From: Pseudomonadota bacterium
Lineage (GTDB): Bacteria > Pseudomonadota > Gammaproteobacteria > Xanthomonadales > Rhodanobacteraceae
NCBI GenBank assembly: GCA_021793575.1
Contig: JAJYSM010000003.1
Coordinates: 1-64,000 of the forward strand
Length of the DNA: 64,000 bases
Direction: 5' to 3'
A model generated the notes under the pieces. That model was not told where the DNA came from, ran no database searches, and saw nothing but the letters and a program-made list of their open reading frames with translations. Positions within the stretch are counted from its first letter, which is position 1. Each line of letters opens with the position of its first letter. Positions 48,944 through 57,148 of this stretch are shown here, piece by piece. The translations under genes were made by a program, and so were the position numbers.

Positions 48944-48959
48944 AGCAAGACCGGTGCCA
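48944..48959 (-). promoter_or_regulatory. Sigma-54 promoter of the porin-glnK-amtB unit
   Basis: The minus strand reads TGGCACC-GGTC-TTGCT, matching the -24/-12 consensus with correct spacing. Two NtrC-like half-sites (TGCACCAAA at 49053 and TGCACCGG at 49087) lie about 95 to 145 bp upstream. The porin ATG is about 250 nt downstream of the predicted start, leaving an unusually long leader. Confidence 0.8.
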
Positions 48960-49195
48960 TGCAATTACATTAATGAATACAATACGTTGGGTTGAACCAG
49001 TGGCCCGACTCATGCTGCATTGCATCATTCAAGAGCAAGAGGCTGAGCGATTTGCACCAAACCCGCCAACCGGAAAGTGGAGCGGATGCACCGGTCTGCC
49101 GATTGCCCACGGAATAATCATGCCGTGCCGCGCAGGCAGTAAACTGCTGCGCTTTGCCGTAACCCTCGCGCCATCTACCCCGGACCCGCCAACCC

Positions 49196-49996
49196 GTGAG
49201 CGATCTCATTCGCGTCATCCTGCTCGGCATCATCGAAGGCATCACCGAGTTCCTGCCCATCTCCAGCACCGGACATTTGCTGATCGCCGAAAAATTCGGC
49301 CTCGGCGCGCGTTCGGATCTGTTCAACGTGGGCATCCAGGCGGGCGCGATCCTGGCGGTAACGATGGTGTACTGGTCGCGCATCTGGCAGTTGTTCACGC
49401 AGTGGCGCGTGCCGGCCAACCGCGATTACCTGCTGAAGCTGTTCGTCAGCTTCATGATCACCAGCGCGATCGGTGCGGTGGTGGTCATGCATTTCCACTT
49501 CAAGCTGCCCGCCACGGTGACCCCGATCGCGTGGGCGCTGGTGCTCGGCGGCGTGTGGATGATCGCGGCCGAACAGCTGGCCGCGCGCCAGCCCGATCGC
49601 AGCGAAGTCACCTGGCGAGTGGCGATCCTGGTCGGCATCGCGCAGATGGTGGCCGGTATCTTTCCCGGCACCTCGCGCTCGTCGGCGACCATCTTCACCG
49701 CCATGCTGGCGGGTACCAGCAACCGCGCCGCGGCCACCGAGTTCGCTTTCCTGGTGGGCATCCCCACCATGTACGCCGCCACCGGCTACGAGCTGCTGAA
49801 AGTGCTCAAGGACGGCGGCGCGGCCAGCGAGGACTGGACCGCGCTGGCGGTGGGCTTCGTGGTCTCGGCGATCGTCGCGTTCATCGCCATCAAGTGGCTG
49901 CTCGGCTATATCCGCAGCCACCGTTTCACCGCGTTCTCGATCTACCGCATCGCGCTCGGTATCGCGCTGCTGTGGCTGATGCCGGCAGGCGCGTAA
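49196..49996 (+). CDS. uppP: Undecaprenyl-diphosphate phosphatase
   Basis: This 266-residue polytopic membrane protein recycles the lipid carrier for cell-wall synthesis by removing one phosphate from undecaprenyl diphosphate. The two signature motifs are EGITEFLPISSTGHL (about 14-28) and PGTSRSSATI. Length equals the BacA/UppP family norm. It begins at GTG; no ATG gives a fitting N-terminus. It also confers tolerance to bacitracin in other species. It converges with the AI-2E-type gene. Confidence 0.96.
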   Translation: MSDLIRVILLGIIEGITEFLPISSTGHLLIAEKFGLGARSDLFNVGIQAGAILAVTMVYWSRIWQLFTQWRVPANRDYLLKLFVSFMITSAIGAVVVMHFHFKLPATVTPIAWALVLGGVWMIAAEQLAARQPDRSEVTWRVAILVGIAQMVAGIFPGTSRSSATIFTAMLAGTSNRAAATEFAFLVGIPTMYAATGYELLKVLKDGGAASEDWTALAVGFVVSAIVAFIAIKWLLGYIRSHRFTAFSIYRIALGIALLWLMPAGA

Positions 49997-50023
49997 GCCC
50001 GCGCACGGCCGCGCGCTGCAGGC

Positions 50024-51214
50024 TCAGCGTGCCACGATCATCGCGAACCAGCGCCAGCCGCGCACGCGCTCGGTGACCAGCTTGGCGCAGGTCAGCATCG
50101 GCACCGCCAGCAGTGCGCCGGGCACGCCCCACAACCAGCTCCATACCAGCAGCCACAGCAGGATCGCGATCGGGCTCAGGCGCATGCTGCGGCCCTGGAT
50201 CATCGGCGTGATCAGGTTGCCTTCAAGCACCGTGATGGTCGTGAAGGTCAGCGCCGGCAGAAAGGCGTGCAGCGTGGCGTCATGGGTGCTGAGCATGCCG
50301 ACCAGAGCGAGAATGATCGCCGTGCAGATCGCGCCCACGTAGGGAATGAAATTGGCGAACATCGCCACCGTGCCCCACAACAGCGGGTCGGGCATCTTGT
50401 AGACCCACAGCATGGCCGCGGTGAGCGCGCCCAACGCCGCGTTGATCAGCAGCGCCGTGAGCAGGTAGCGCGACACCTCGGTCTGGATACCGCGCACGAT
50501 CACCACCGCGTGCCGCTTGTAGGCAAAGCCCGGGGTGATTTCCACCAGCCGGCGCAGCATCGAGTCGCCGTACACCAAAAAGAAGAACACCAGCAGCATC
50601 ACCCCGAGCACCGCCGCCAGCACCTTGGGTGCGGTCGACACCACGTCCCAGGCGGTGATCGCCACGGCGGCCGGCGCCGCGGCGACGGCGCGCGGGTTCT
50701 GCGTGTTGACCAGACTCTGGGTGGCGCGGTTGGCCGCCTCCAGCGGCTGGGTCATGCTTTTGAGTTTGGGCATGAAGTGGCGGATCGCTGCGGGCGCACC
50801 GTGAAACCAGCCGATCGCCGGCTGCGCCAGCAGGCCGATGCCGCCGCCGATGCCCAGCAGCAGGGCGAGCATCAGTACGCTGGCGCTGAGCCAGCGCGGC
50901 AGATGCCAGCGCGTGCCGGCCGCCACCACCGGGTTCAGCGCCAGGCCCAGGAACGCGGCCAGCACCAAGGGAATCAGCAGCGCGCGGGTCAGCGTGGCCG
51001 TATACATCAGCGCCAGAAACAGCAGCGCGCCGAGCAGCCCGCGCACTGCGCGCAGGTGACGGCGCATGCCGTGTGTGGTCTGCAGTCCGCGCGCCATCTG
51101 CCGCGGCGGATAACCGGGCGCGACCGGTACCAGCACCGCAAGCGGCGGCACCCCGCCGGGTTCCGGCAGGCCCTCGGACGGCGGCACCGACCGCGTTTCG
51201 GGTTCGACGCTCAC
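50024..51214 (-). CDS. AI-2E family transporter (PerM-type membrane protein)
   Basis: This 396-residue protein has about eight membrane segments and the family region ITPMIQGRSMRLSPIAILLWLLVWSWLWG near the C-terminus. The N-terminus is a soluble Pro/Glu-rich tail. Members are annotated as AI-2 exporters or PerM-like permeases, often of unproved substrate. The start is GTG and overlaps the preceding gene's stop (GTGA). It is the last gene of a five-gene minus-strand cluster. Confidence 0.9.
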   Translation of the reverse strand: MSVEPETRSVPPSEGLPEPGGVPPLAVLVPVAPGYPPRQMARGLQTTHGMRRHLRAVRGLLGALLFLALMYTATLTRALLIPLVLAAFLGLALNPVVAAGTRWHLPRWLSASVLMLALLLGIGGGIGLLAQPAIGWFHGAPAAIRHFMPKLKSMTQPLEAANRATQSLVNTQNPRAVAAAPAAVAITAWDVVSTAPKVLAAVLGVMLLVFFFLVYGDSMLRRLVEITPGFAYKRHAVVIVRGIQTEVSRYLLTALLINAALGALTAAMLWVYKMPDPLLWGTVAMFANFIPYVGAICTAIILALVGMLSTHDATLHAFLPALTFTTITVLEGNLITPMIQGRSMRLSPIAILLWLLVWSWLWGVPGALLAVPMLTCAKLVTERVRGWRWFAMIVAR

Positions 51215-51552
51215 GGCGCGTCGTCGCCTGCTGGCCGGGTGTCCGCGGGCGACTCGCGGCGGCGTTCGGCGGCGAACGCGGCCGGTCCAAGTTCGGCGAT
51301 CAGCCGGGTGCCGTAGGCGACCGCCTCGGCAAGGCCGCCGCCGAGCAAGGCACCAAAGCCCGGGATACGCAGCGGATGCACGTTCAGCCGGCCCAGCACG
51401 AAGCCGGCGCCGGCCGCAACGCTCACCGTGCCCAGCGGATGCCGCCGGCTGCGCACCAGCAGCGCGGCGGCGGACGGACTCACCGCCAGTCGCGCCGCGC
51501 GCATGCGCAGACGGGCCGTGCGCACCCTGGCCAGCCGTTGAAAGATGCTCAT
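51211..51552 (-). CDS. Small hypothetical protein of the membrane-stress cluster
   Basis: This 113-residue protein is basic at the N-terminus (MSIFQRLARVRTARLRMRAARLA) with weak hydrophobic segments in the middle (GTVSVAAGAGFVLGRL). I do not recognise a domain. It overlaps the upstream holin-like gene by 4 bp and the downstream AI-2E-type gene by 4 bp, so it is certainly part of the operon. Confidence 0.72.
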   Translation of the reverse strand: MSIFQRLARVRTARLRMRAARLAVSPSAAALLVRSRRHPLGTVSVAAGAGFVLGRLNVHPLRIPGFGALLGGGLAEAVAYGTRLIAELGPAAFAAERRRESPADTRPAGDDAP

Positions 51553-52031
51553 GTCGACTCCTGCCTGCGGGTGCCGTCGGCCTCGACCCGGTGATCGGCC
51601 GCGCGCACGGTGTCGCGCATCATCGCACCCCATTCGCCGCGGGTGGCAGGCAGGCTCAGCCAGTGCATGCAGCGGCGGAAAAGCAGGATCGATCCGCACA
51701 GAAAGAGCAGCTGCAGCACGCACAGCGCCAGCAGCGCCAGCAACCACGAGCCGAACCACTTGGCCAGCAGCAGGCCGATGAAGGCCAGCACGCTCAGACC
51801 CAGGCCGACGCCGGCCACGGTGGCGGCCAGTCCGGCCAGCAGCATCCACGACACCGCGCTGCGTGCCAGCCCGAGCTCCGCCGCCAGCAGCTGCAGCTGG
51901 GCACTGAACAGTAGCCGCATCGCGCGCAGCAGCTGCGCCAGCTCGTCAAGCAATCCGGGCGGAGGCCCAGACGACGGCGGCGCCGGATTCGGCGCCGTCG
52001 TGTCGCAGCCAGGTTCGACCTGCTCGTGCAT
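51549..52031 (-). CDS. Phage-holin-superfamily (holin_3_6-like) membrane protein
   Basis: This 160-residue protein has a soluble N-terminus, two strong hydrophobic hairpin helices (about 60-115: WMLLAGLAATVAGVGLGLSV and WLLALLALCVLQLLFLCGS) and a charged C-terminal tail. This is the pattern of the holin_3_6 superfamily (YqjE-like), which are chromosomal membrane proteins, not lysis genes. A GGGGGAG ribosome site precedes the ATG at 52031. It follows the DUF883 gene. Confidence 0.78.
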   Translation of the reverse strand: MHEQVEPGCDTTAPNPAPPSSGPPPGLLDELAQLLRAMRLLFSAQLQLLAAELGLARSAVSWMLLAGLAATVAGVGLGLSVLAFIGLLLAKWFGSWLLALLALCVLQLLFLCGSILLFRRCMHWLSLPATRGEWGAMMRDTVRAADHRVEADGTRRQEST

Positions 52032-52054
52032 GTGCTCCCCCGCGGTGATGTCGC

Positions 52055-52417
52055 TCAACGGCGCAGGATGCGTCCGAGCAGCCAGCCGGCACCGAGCGCG
52101 ATCGCCACCGACTGTACCGGCTTCTCGCGCACATATTCGCGCGCCTGCTCCAGCCACGCATCAGCGCGATCCATGGTGTCGTCGTAGACCTCGCGGCCGC
52201 GCTCACCGAGTTCGGCCGCCTTGTCGGTGGCGCGGTTGGCTACGTCGGCAGCCTTGTCGGTAGCCCGATGCAGGCCTTCCTCGACGTGGTCGGCGGCGCG
52301 ATCGACCGCGTCCCGGGTGCTGCTGACGGCGCTGCTGGTGGCCTGCTTGATCCTCTCGGCGCTCTCGTCGATGCGGCTGCCGGCGAGCGTTTCGGGGGGG
52401 GTGACCTGCTTGTTCAT
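52055..52417 (-). CDS. DUF883 (ElaB/YqjD-like) ribosome/membrane-anchored protein
   Basis: This 120-residue protein has a long coiled region rich in Ala, Asp and Lys (DESAERIKQATSSAVSSTRD, DKAADVANRATDKAAELGERGREVY) and ends in a C-terminal hydrophobic anchor SVAIALGAGWLLGRILRR. ElaB/YqjD proteins tether ribosomes to the membrane in stationary phase. The start at 52417 has GGAG upstream. Confidence 0.88.
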   Translation of the reverse strand: MNKQVTPPETLAGSRIDESAERIKQATSSAVSSTRDAVDRAADHVEEGLHRATDKAADVANRATDKAAELGERGREVYDDTMDRADAWLEQAREYVREKPVQSVAIALGAGWLLGRILRR

Positions 52418-52473
52418 GAGGTGCTCCGGTGAAAAATCGGGAAGGCGTGGGCGGCTCACGGTGGCCGCCCCGG

Positions 52474-52629
52474 TCAGCTGGCGCGGCGGAAGAACGCGAT
52501 GATCGCCAGGATCAGGAAGATGATGAACAGGATCTTCGCGATACCGGTGGCGGCGCCCGCAATGCCGCCGAAGCCGAGTACCGCGGCGATGATGGCGATG
52601 ACCAGAAAAACCAGTGCGTAGTGAAGCAT
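52474..52629 (-). CDS. DUF1328 (YtjA-like) small membrane protein
   Basis: This 51-residue protein is almost wholly hydrophobic: [25 protein letters not shown] followed by [19 protein letters not shown]. It matches the DUF1328 family of two-helix membrane proteins. It is the first gene of the cluster, 56 nt before the DUF883 gene. Its function is unknown, but such genes are often osmotic- or stress-induced. Confidence 0.9.
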   Translation of the reverse strand: MLHYALVFLVIAIIAAVLGFGGIAGAATGIAKILFIIFLILAIIAFFRRAS

Positions 52630-52776
52630 GGCGGTGTCCTCTCGAAAGGGAAAGCCGGGAAGGGGAGGGCCGGAGGCGGCCGCGACAGCCGCGCGACGCC
52701 ATTCACCCATAGCCGCCGCCATGCGCATGTGAAGATGGCCGGCGCCGCCGTGCACGCGGCGCCGACGCCGACCCGG

Positions 52777-53415
52777 CTACCCGCCGGAGGCCCGCAGCGC
52801 CGGATTGAGGCTGTAGGTGCCGACGATCGCCGCGTCGGCCAGCACGTGACCGGCCATCGCCGCGCGCAGTTCGGTCAGTGTGAAGCCAGCGGCCAGGCCC
52901 AGCGTGGGCACGTCCAGTGCGCTCACGCTGAAGTGATAGTGGTGCAGCCGCGCGTCGTTCCACGGCGGGCACGGGCCGTCGTAGCCCAGGTAGGTGCCGG
53001 CCATCCCGGCGTCGCCGGCGAACCAGCCGGTGTAGTCGTTGACGCCCTGCACGCTGCCCGGCGGCCCGAACGGCTGGCGCTTGCCGCGAGGGGTGACCTC
53101 GTCGCTGCAGGCGCCGGCGGCCAGCTCGCCGCATTCGGCGGGGATGTCGGCCATCAACCAGTGCACAAACTCCACCCGCGGCAAGTCGGCCGGCACCGTG
53201 CGCCCGGGCTGGTTGACGTCGTCGCCGCGGCTGGGCACGTCGGGGTCGATGCAGGTGAGCACGAACGAGCGCGTGCCGGCCGGGGCATGCTTCCACGCCA
53301 GATGAGGGCTGCGATTGTCCGACAGCGCCACCGGCGCGTCGGCGGCCGGCTGGCCGAAGGCGAACCCGGCCGGGATCGGCTGGCCCGTTGCAAAACTGTC
53401 GCTGCGTAGCTGCAT
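52777..53415 (-). CDS. YbhB/YbcL-type phosphatidylethanolamine-binding (PEBP) protein
   Basis: This 212-residue protein has the PEBP fold: LSDNRSPHLAWKHAPAGTRSFVLTCIDPDVP, FVHWLMADIP and the C-terminal GTYLGYDGPCPPWND. It lacks a signal peptide. The length exceeds E. coli YbhB (158) because of extra loops. The family binds phospholipid-like anions; physiological function in bacteria is poorly known. It is a single gene. Confidence 0.9.
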   Translation of the reverse strand: MQLRSDSFATGQPIPAGFAFGQPAADAPVALSDNRSPHLAWKHAPAGTRSFVLTCIDPDVPSRGDDVNQPGRTVPADLPRVEFVHWLMADIPAECGELAAGACSDEVTPRGKRQPFGPPGSVQGVNDYTGWFAGDAGMAGTYLGYDGPCPPWNDARLHHYHFSVSALDVPTLGLAAGFTLTELRAAMAGHVLADAAIVGTYSLNPALRASGG

Positions 53416-53477
53416 GGCATCTCTCCGTCGGAAGGAACGCTAACTATTTGGGGCGGATGGCGGCCCGGACAACCGCC

Positions 53478-54569
53478 TCACGGCTTGCGGTAGGTGACCC
53501 GATACACGGCGCCGGCCAGATCGTCGCTGACCAGCACGCTGCCGTCGGGCAGCGGCTGCACGTCGGCCGGGCGACCCCACGCGCGCTGGTTCTGCTCGAA
53601 GCCGGTCAGCAGCGGCTGGTAGGACAGCACCTTGCTGCCGTCCAGGCGCACCACCATCACCCGGTAACCGGATTTTCGGGAGCGATTCCACGAGCCGTGT
53701 TCGGCGACCAGGATCGCGCCCCGATAGCGCGCCGGAAACTGCTGCCCCCGGTAGAAGCGCATGCCCAGCGGCGCCACGTGCGCGCCGAATTTCAGCACCG
53801 GCGGCACGAATTCGCTGCAGTGGCGCCCCTTGCCGAACTCGGGGTCGAGCGTGTCGCCCTGATGGCAGTACGGATAGCCGAAATGTTCGCCGGCGCGGGT
53901 GATCTCGTTCAACTCGTCGCTGGGCATGTCGTCGCCCATCAGGTCGCGGCCGTTGTCGGTGAACCACAGGCGACCGCTACCGGGCTGCCAGTCGAAACCG
54001 ACCGAGTTGCGGATACCGCGCGCCACGTCCTGCCAGCCGCTGCCGTCGGCCTGCATGCGGATCAGCTTGGCGTAACCGGCGCCCGGCTCGCAGATGTTGC
54101 ACGGCGCACCGATCGGCACGTACAGCCTGCCGTCCGGCCCGAACGCGATGAATCTGCCGCCGTGTGCGGTTTCGCGCGGCAGCTTGTCGGTGATCAGCAC
54201 GGGCGCGGGCGGATCGTCCAGATGGCGCTCGATGTCGCGCAGCACCAGGATCCGGCGCACCGCCGAGATGTACAGGTCGCCATGGTGGAACGCCACGCCG
54301 ATCGGCTGCTGCAGGCCGCTGGCGATCACCTGCACGCGGTCGGCCACGCCGTCGCCGTGCGTGTCGGTGAGCGCGTAGACCTTGCCGGCGCTGGTCGATC
54401 CGACAAACACGGTGCCGTGCGCGCCCAGCGCCAGCTCGCGCGCGTCCGGCACCTGGTCGCTGTACAGCGCCACGTGGAAACCCGGCGGCAGCACCAGCCG
54501 ATCCAGCTGCGCCGCGGCCAGCGCCGGCAGCGGCAGCAGCGCAAGCAACAACGGCAGCAGCAGGCGCAT
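53478..54569 (-). CDS. Secreted PQQ-type sugar/sorbosone dehydrogenase
   Basis: This protein of about 363 residues has a signal peptide (ending PALAAA) and a six-bladed beta-propeller of the glucose/sorbosone dehydrogenase family. Typical repeats are ELALGAHGTVFVGS, GVAFHHGDLYIS, GRLWFTDNGRD and ADVQPLPDGSVLVSDD. It probably oxidises aldoses in the periplasm with PQQ. ATG 54569 with GGGGAG upstream gives the signal peptide; the track start 54782 is too early. It is divergent from the TonB receptor gene. Confidence 0.88.
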   Translation of the reverse strand: MRLLLPLLLALLPLPALAAAQLDRLVLPPGFHVALYSDQVPDARELALGAHGTVFVGSTSAGKVYALTDTHGDGVADRVQVIASGLQQPIGVAFHHGDLYISAVRRILVLRDIERHLDDPPAPVLITDKLPRETAHGGRFIAFGPDGRLYVPIGAPCNICEPGAGYAKLIRMQADGSGWQDVARGIRNSVGFDWQPGSGRLWFTDNGRDLMGDDMPSDELNEITRAGEHFGYPYCHQGDTLDPEFGKGRHCSEFVPPVLKFGAHVAPLGMRFYRGQQFPARYRGAILVAEHGSWNRSRKSGYRVMVVRLDGSKVLSYQPLLTGFEQNQRAWGRPADVQPLPDGSVLVSDDLAGAVYRVTYRKP

Positions 54570-54741
54570 GGCAAGGCTCCCCGGGTGGCGGACGAGCAGC
54601 GTATACCGCCGCGGTCTGTCGCTGCCATCGGCCGGGCCGGCCGCGCGGCTGACATCACAGCCTGCGCAAGGGCGAATGCATGAACGCACTGGACAAGCCC
54701 ATCGCGCTGGCGCACGCCGGCCGCAGGAACTTTCGTCATCG

Positions 54742-54770
54742 CTGACATCCCGGGGTAACCGCGCTGACAT
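54742..54770 (+). promoter_or_regulatory. Candidate Pho box upstream of the TonB receptor gene
   Basis: CTGACAT occurs at 54742 and again at 54764, exactly 22 bp (two 11-bp units) apart, with GGGTAAC in the middle unit. A third CTGACAT is at 54649. The Pho box consists of CTGTCAT-like heptamers every 11 bp; each CTGACAT differs by one base. The distance to the receptor ATG is about 64 nt. Confidence 0.45.
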
Positions 54771-54833
54771 CTCCGCCCCCAAGACTTAACCGCTAAATAA
54801 CACGTCATTTGCACTCACTCGAGAGAAAAGTCC

Positions 54834-57053
54834 ATGACCATCGATTCCCTGGCGCGGCCCTCCGCGCTTGCCTCCGCCGTGGCGACTGCGCTCGGCGTGC
54901 TGCTCGTGAGCCTGCTGCCGCTGCGCAGTGCACACGCGGCGGCCGCCGTCGCGGCGACGCCGCCACAGGGCACCACCGGCACCATGGGCAGCGATACGCG
55001 GATCACCCAGCTGAAGAAGATCGTGGTGAAAATGGGTGCCGAAACCACCGGTGACCAGGCGCCTTCACAGGCGTCACTGGTGGCCACCGAGCCACAGTCG
55101 ATCATCGGCGAGCGCTACATCGAGAACGTCGCCGCCGCCACCGCCAACTACAGCGACATCGTGAAGATCGCGCCCAGCGTGTCCGACGTCGATCCGAACG
55201 GCCCCGGCCTGATGGAGTCGCAGGGCCTGTCGATACGCGGCTTCCAGAACGGCGAGTACAACGTCGCCTTCGATGGCATTCCGTGGGGCGACTCGAACGA
55301 CTTCACCCAGCACTCGACTTCCTACTTCATGCCGCAGGACATCGGCCAGGTCACCGTCGACCGCGGCCCCGGCAGCGCGCGCACGCTCGGCAACGCCACC
55401 TTCGGCGGCACCCTGTCGGTGGATTCGAAAGACCCCAGGCCGGTGATGTCGGTCAATCCGTTCTTCAGCGTGGCCAGCTTCAACACCCAGGTCGAGGGCC
55501 TGCGCTTCGATACCGGCAAGCTCGACCGGTACGGCGGCACCAGTGCCTATTTCAGTGCGAAGAATCTCAGTTCGGACGGCTATCTGACGCATGCCGGTCA
55601 GAGCCGCCAGAACTTCTTCAGCAAGGTGATCCAGCCACTGGGCAATGACACCACGCTGACCTTCGCCAGCAACCTGACCCGGCTGCACCAGAACGTGTCG
55701 CTCGGCGCCACGCAGGCGCAGATCAAGCAGTACGGTCCCAACTACGGCCTCAGCGCCGATCCCACCAGCCAGTCCTACTACGGCTACAACTACGACGACA
55801 TCAGCACCGACTTCGAGTACCTCGACCTGGAGACCATGCTGGCCGGCTGGACCGTTGGCGACAAGCTCTACACCTATGGCTATCGGCACAAGGGCTACAA
55901 CGGTTCCGACCCGAATGGCGAGCAGCCGAACGGCACCGTCTACGGGCCGAACAACGTGCCGGGCCAGCGCATGCGCATGGACTACCGCTCGATCGGCGAC
56001 ATCCTGCGGCTGAGCCACGACCTCGGCCCAGGCGAGGTGCATCTGGGCGGCTGGATCGATCGCCAGACCAACCAGCGCCTGCAGTACGAGATCGACTGGA
56101 GCAACGGCGGCGCGCTCAACGCCGTGCCGACCAGCGCCGCGGTCGATCGCTACCTGAGCGACAGCCTCACCGACATGCAGACGTATGCCGAATACCAGTG
56201 GCACGTCACCGACAAGCTGGACCTCACCGGCGGCGTCAAGTTTGTGGACTTCCGCCGCACGCTGGATGCCACGGTGAACCAGGGGACCGGCCAACCGATC
56301 AACTATGCACATTCCTGGACACGCAGCCTGCCCTCGCTGGACCTGCACTACGCGCTGAGCGACCACTGGAGCGCCTACGCACAGTGGGCCAAGGGCTTCC
56401 TGGCGCCGAACCTCAACGTGTTCTACACCGTCGACCCGTCGATGAACCAGGTCAAGCCCGAAGGCACCACCAACCAGCAGATCGGCACCGCCTGGAACAG
56501 TGATGGCCTGACCCTGTCGGTCGATGCCTACCACATCGACTTCAGCAACAAGATCTCCAGCCGCAAGATCGCCGGCCAGACCCTGTTCTACAACGCCGGT
56601 GGCGCGATCTACAAAGGCATGGAAGCGGAGGCCACGGTGGCCATCGCCCATGGCTTCAGCCTGTACGGCAACGCCTCGCGGAACAGCGCCAGAGTGAAGG
56701 CCACCGGGCAGTGGCTGCCGAATGCGCCGGATCGCACCGCCGCGCTCGGCCTGCTCTACGACGGCGGTCCGTGGTCGCTGTCACTGATCGACAAGTACGT
56801 GGGCGTGCGCTACGGCGACAGCGGCCAGACCCAGCGTCTGGGCGGCTACGCCACGGCTGATTTCGCCGCCAGCTATTCCTTCGAGCACCCGCTGCCGGAA
56901 CTGCGCGACGCCACGCTGACCTTCAAGATCGCCAACCTCGCCGACAACAAGCGGATCTACGCGCTGGCCGGCTACACCAGCCAGGACAACACGCCGCTGT
57001 ACTGGACGATCCCCGAGCGCAGCTTCGAGCTGGACGTGTCGGCGCACTTCTGA
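54834..57053 (+). CDS. TonB-dependent outer membrane receptor
   Basis: This 739-residue protein has a signal peptide ending SAHAAAA, a plug domain (about 85-215, with SIRGFQNGEYNVAFDGIPWGDSND and VTVDRGPGSARTLG) and a 22-strand beta-barrel ending in an aromatic residue (FELDVSAHF). I do not see a convincing TonB box. It is followed 95 nt later by a secreted phosphodiesterase gene, so the receptor may import the product of that enzyme or a phosphorylated substrate. The ligand is not predictable. Confidence 0.9.
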   Translation: MTIDSLARPSALASAVATALGVLLVSLLPLRSAHAAAAVAATPPQGTTGTMGSDTRITQLKKIVVKMGAETTGDQAPSQASLVATEPQSIIGERYIENVAAATANYSDIVKIAPSVSDVDPNGPGLMESQGLSIRGFQNGEYNVAFDGIPWGDSNDFTQHSTSYFMPQDIGQVTVDRGPGSARTLGNATFGGTLSVDSKDPRPVMSVNPFFSVASFNTQVEGLRFDTGKLDRYGGTSAYFSAKNLSSDGYLTHAGQSRQNFFSKVIQPLGNDTTLTFASNLTRLHQNVSLGATQAQIKQYGPNYGLSADPTSQSYYGYNYDDISTDFEYLDLETMLAGWTVGDKLYTYGYRHKGYNGSDPNGEQPNGTVYGPNNVPGQRMRMDYRSIGDILRLSHDLGPGEVHLGGWIDRQTNQRLQYEIDWSNGGALNAVPTSAAVDRYLSDSLTDMQTYAEYQWHVTDKLDLTGGVKFVDFRRTLDATVNQGTGQPINYAHSWTRSLPSLDLHYALSDHWSAYAQWAKGFLAPNLNVFYTVDPSMNQVKPEGTTNQQIGTAWNSDGLTLSVDAYHIDFSNKISSRKIAGQTLFYNAGGAIYKGMEAEATVAIAHGFSLYGNASRNSARVKATGQWLPNAPDRTAALGLLYDGGPWSLSLIDKYVGVRYGDSGQTQRLGGYATADFAASYSFEHPLPELRDATLTFKIANLADNKRIYALAGYTSQDNTPLYWTIPERSFELDVSAHF

Positions 57054-57148
57054 GGTCAGCCAGGTGTGCGCCGGTCGTCCCCCGCGGACGACCGGCGCAG
57101 CACTGCCCGCCCGGCACGCGCCGCGGCACCTTTGACGGACATTCCTTG

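Larger units (their letters stand above)
48680..49195. other. 516-bp control region between the porin gene and uppP
   Basis: No gene is supported here. The region holds the RBS-masking hairpin, a leader of about 250 nt, the sigma-54 promoter and NtrC-like half-sites for the minus-strand unit, and presumably the uppP promoter. An AT-rich tract with TTAATGAATACAATA lies near 48970-48985. Confidence 0.6.

Noticed and set aside
48680-48964. N-terminal extension of the porin ORF with a Cys-rich segment
   Set aside because: A good ribosome site and signal peptide start at 48679; the extension lies in the predicted mRNA leader.
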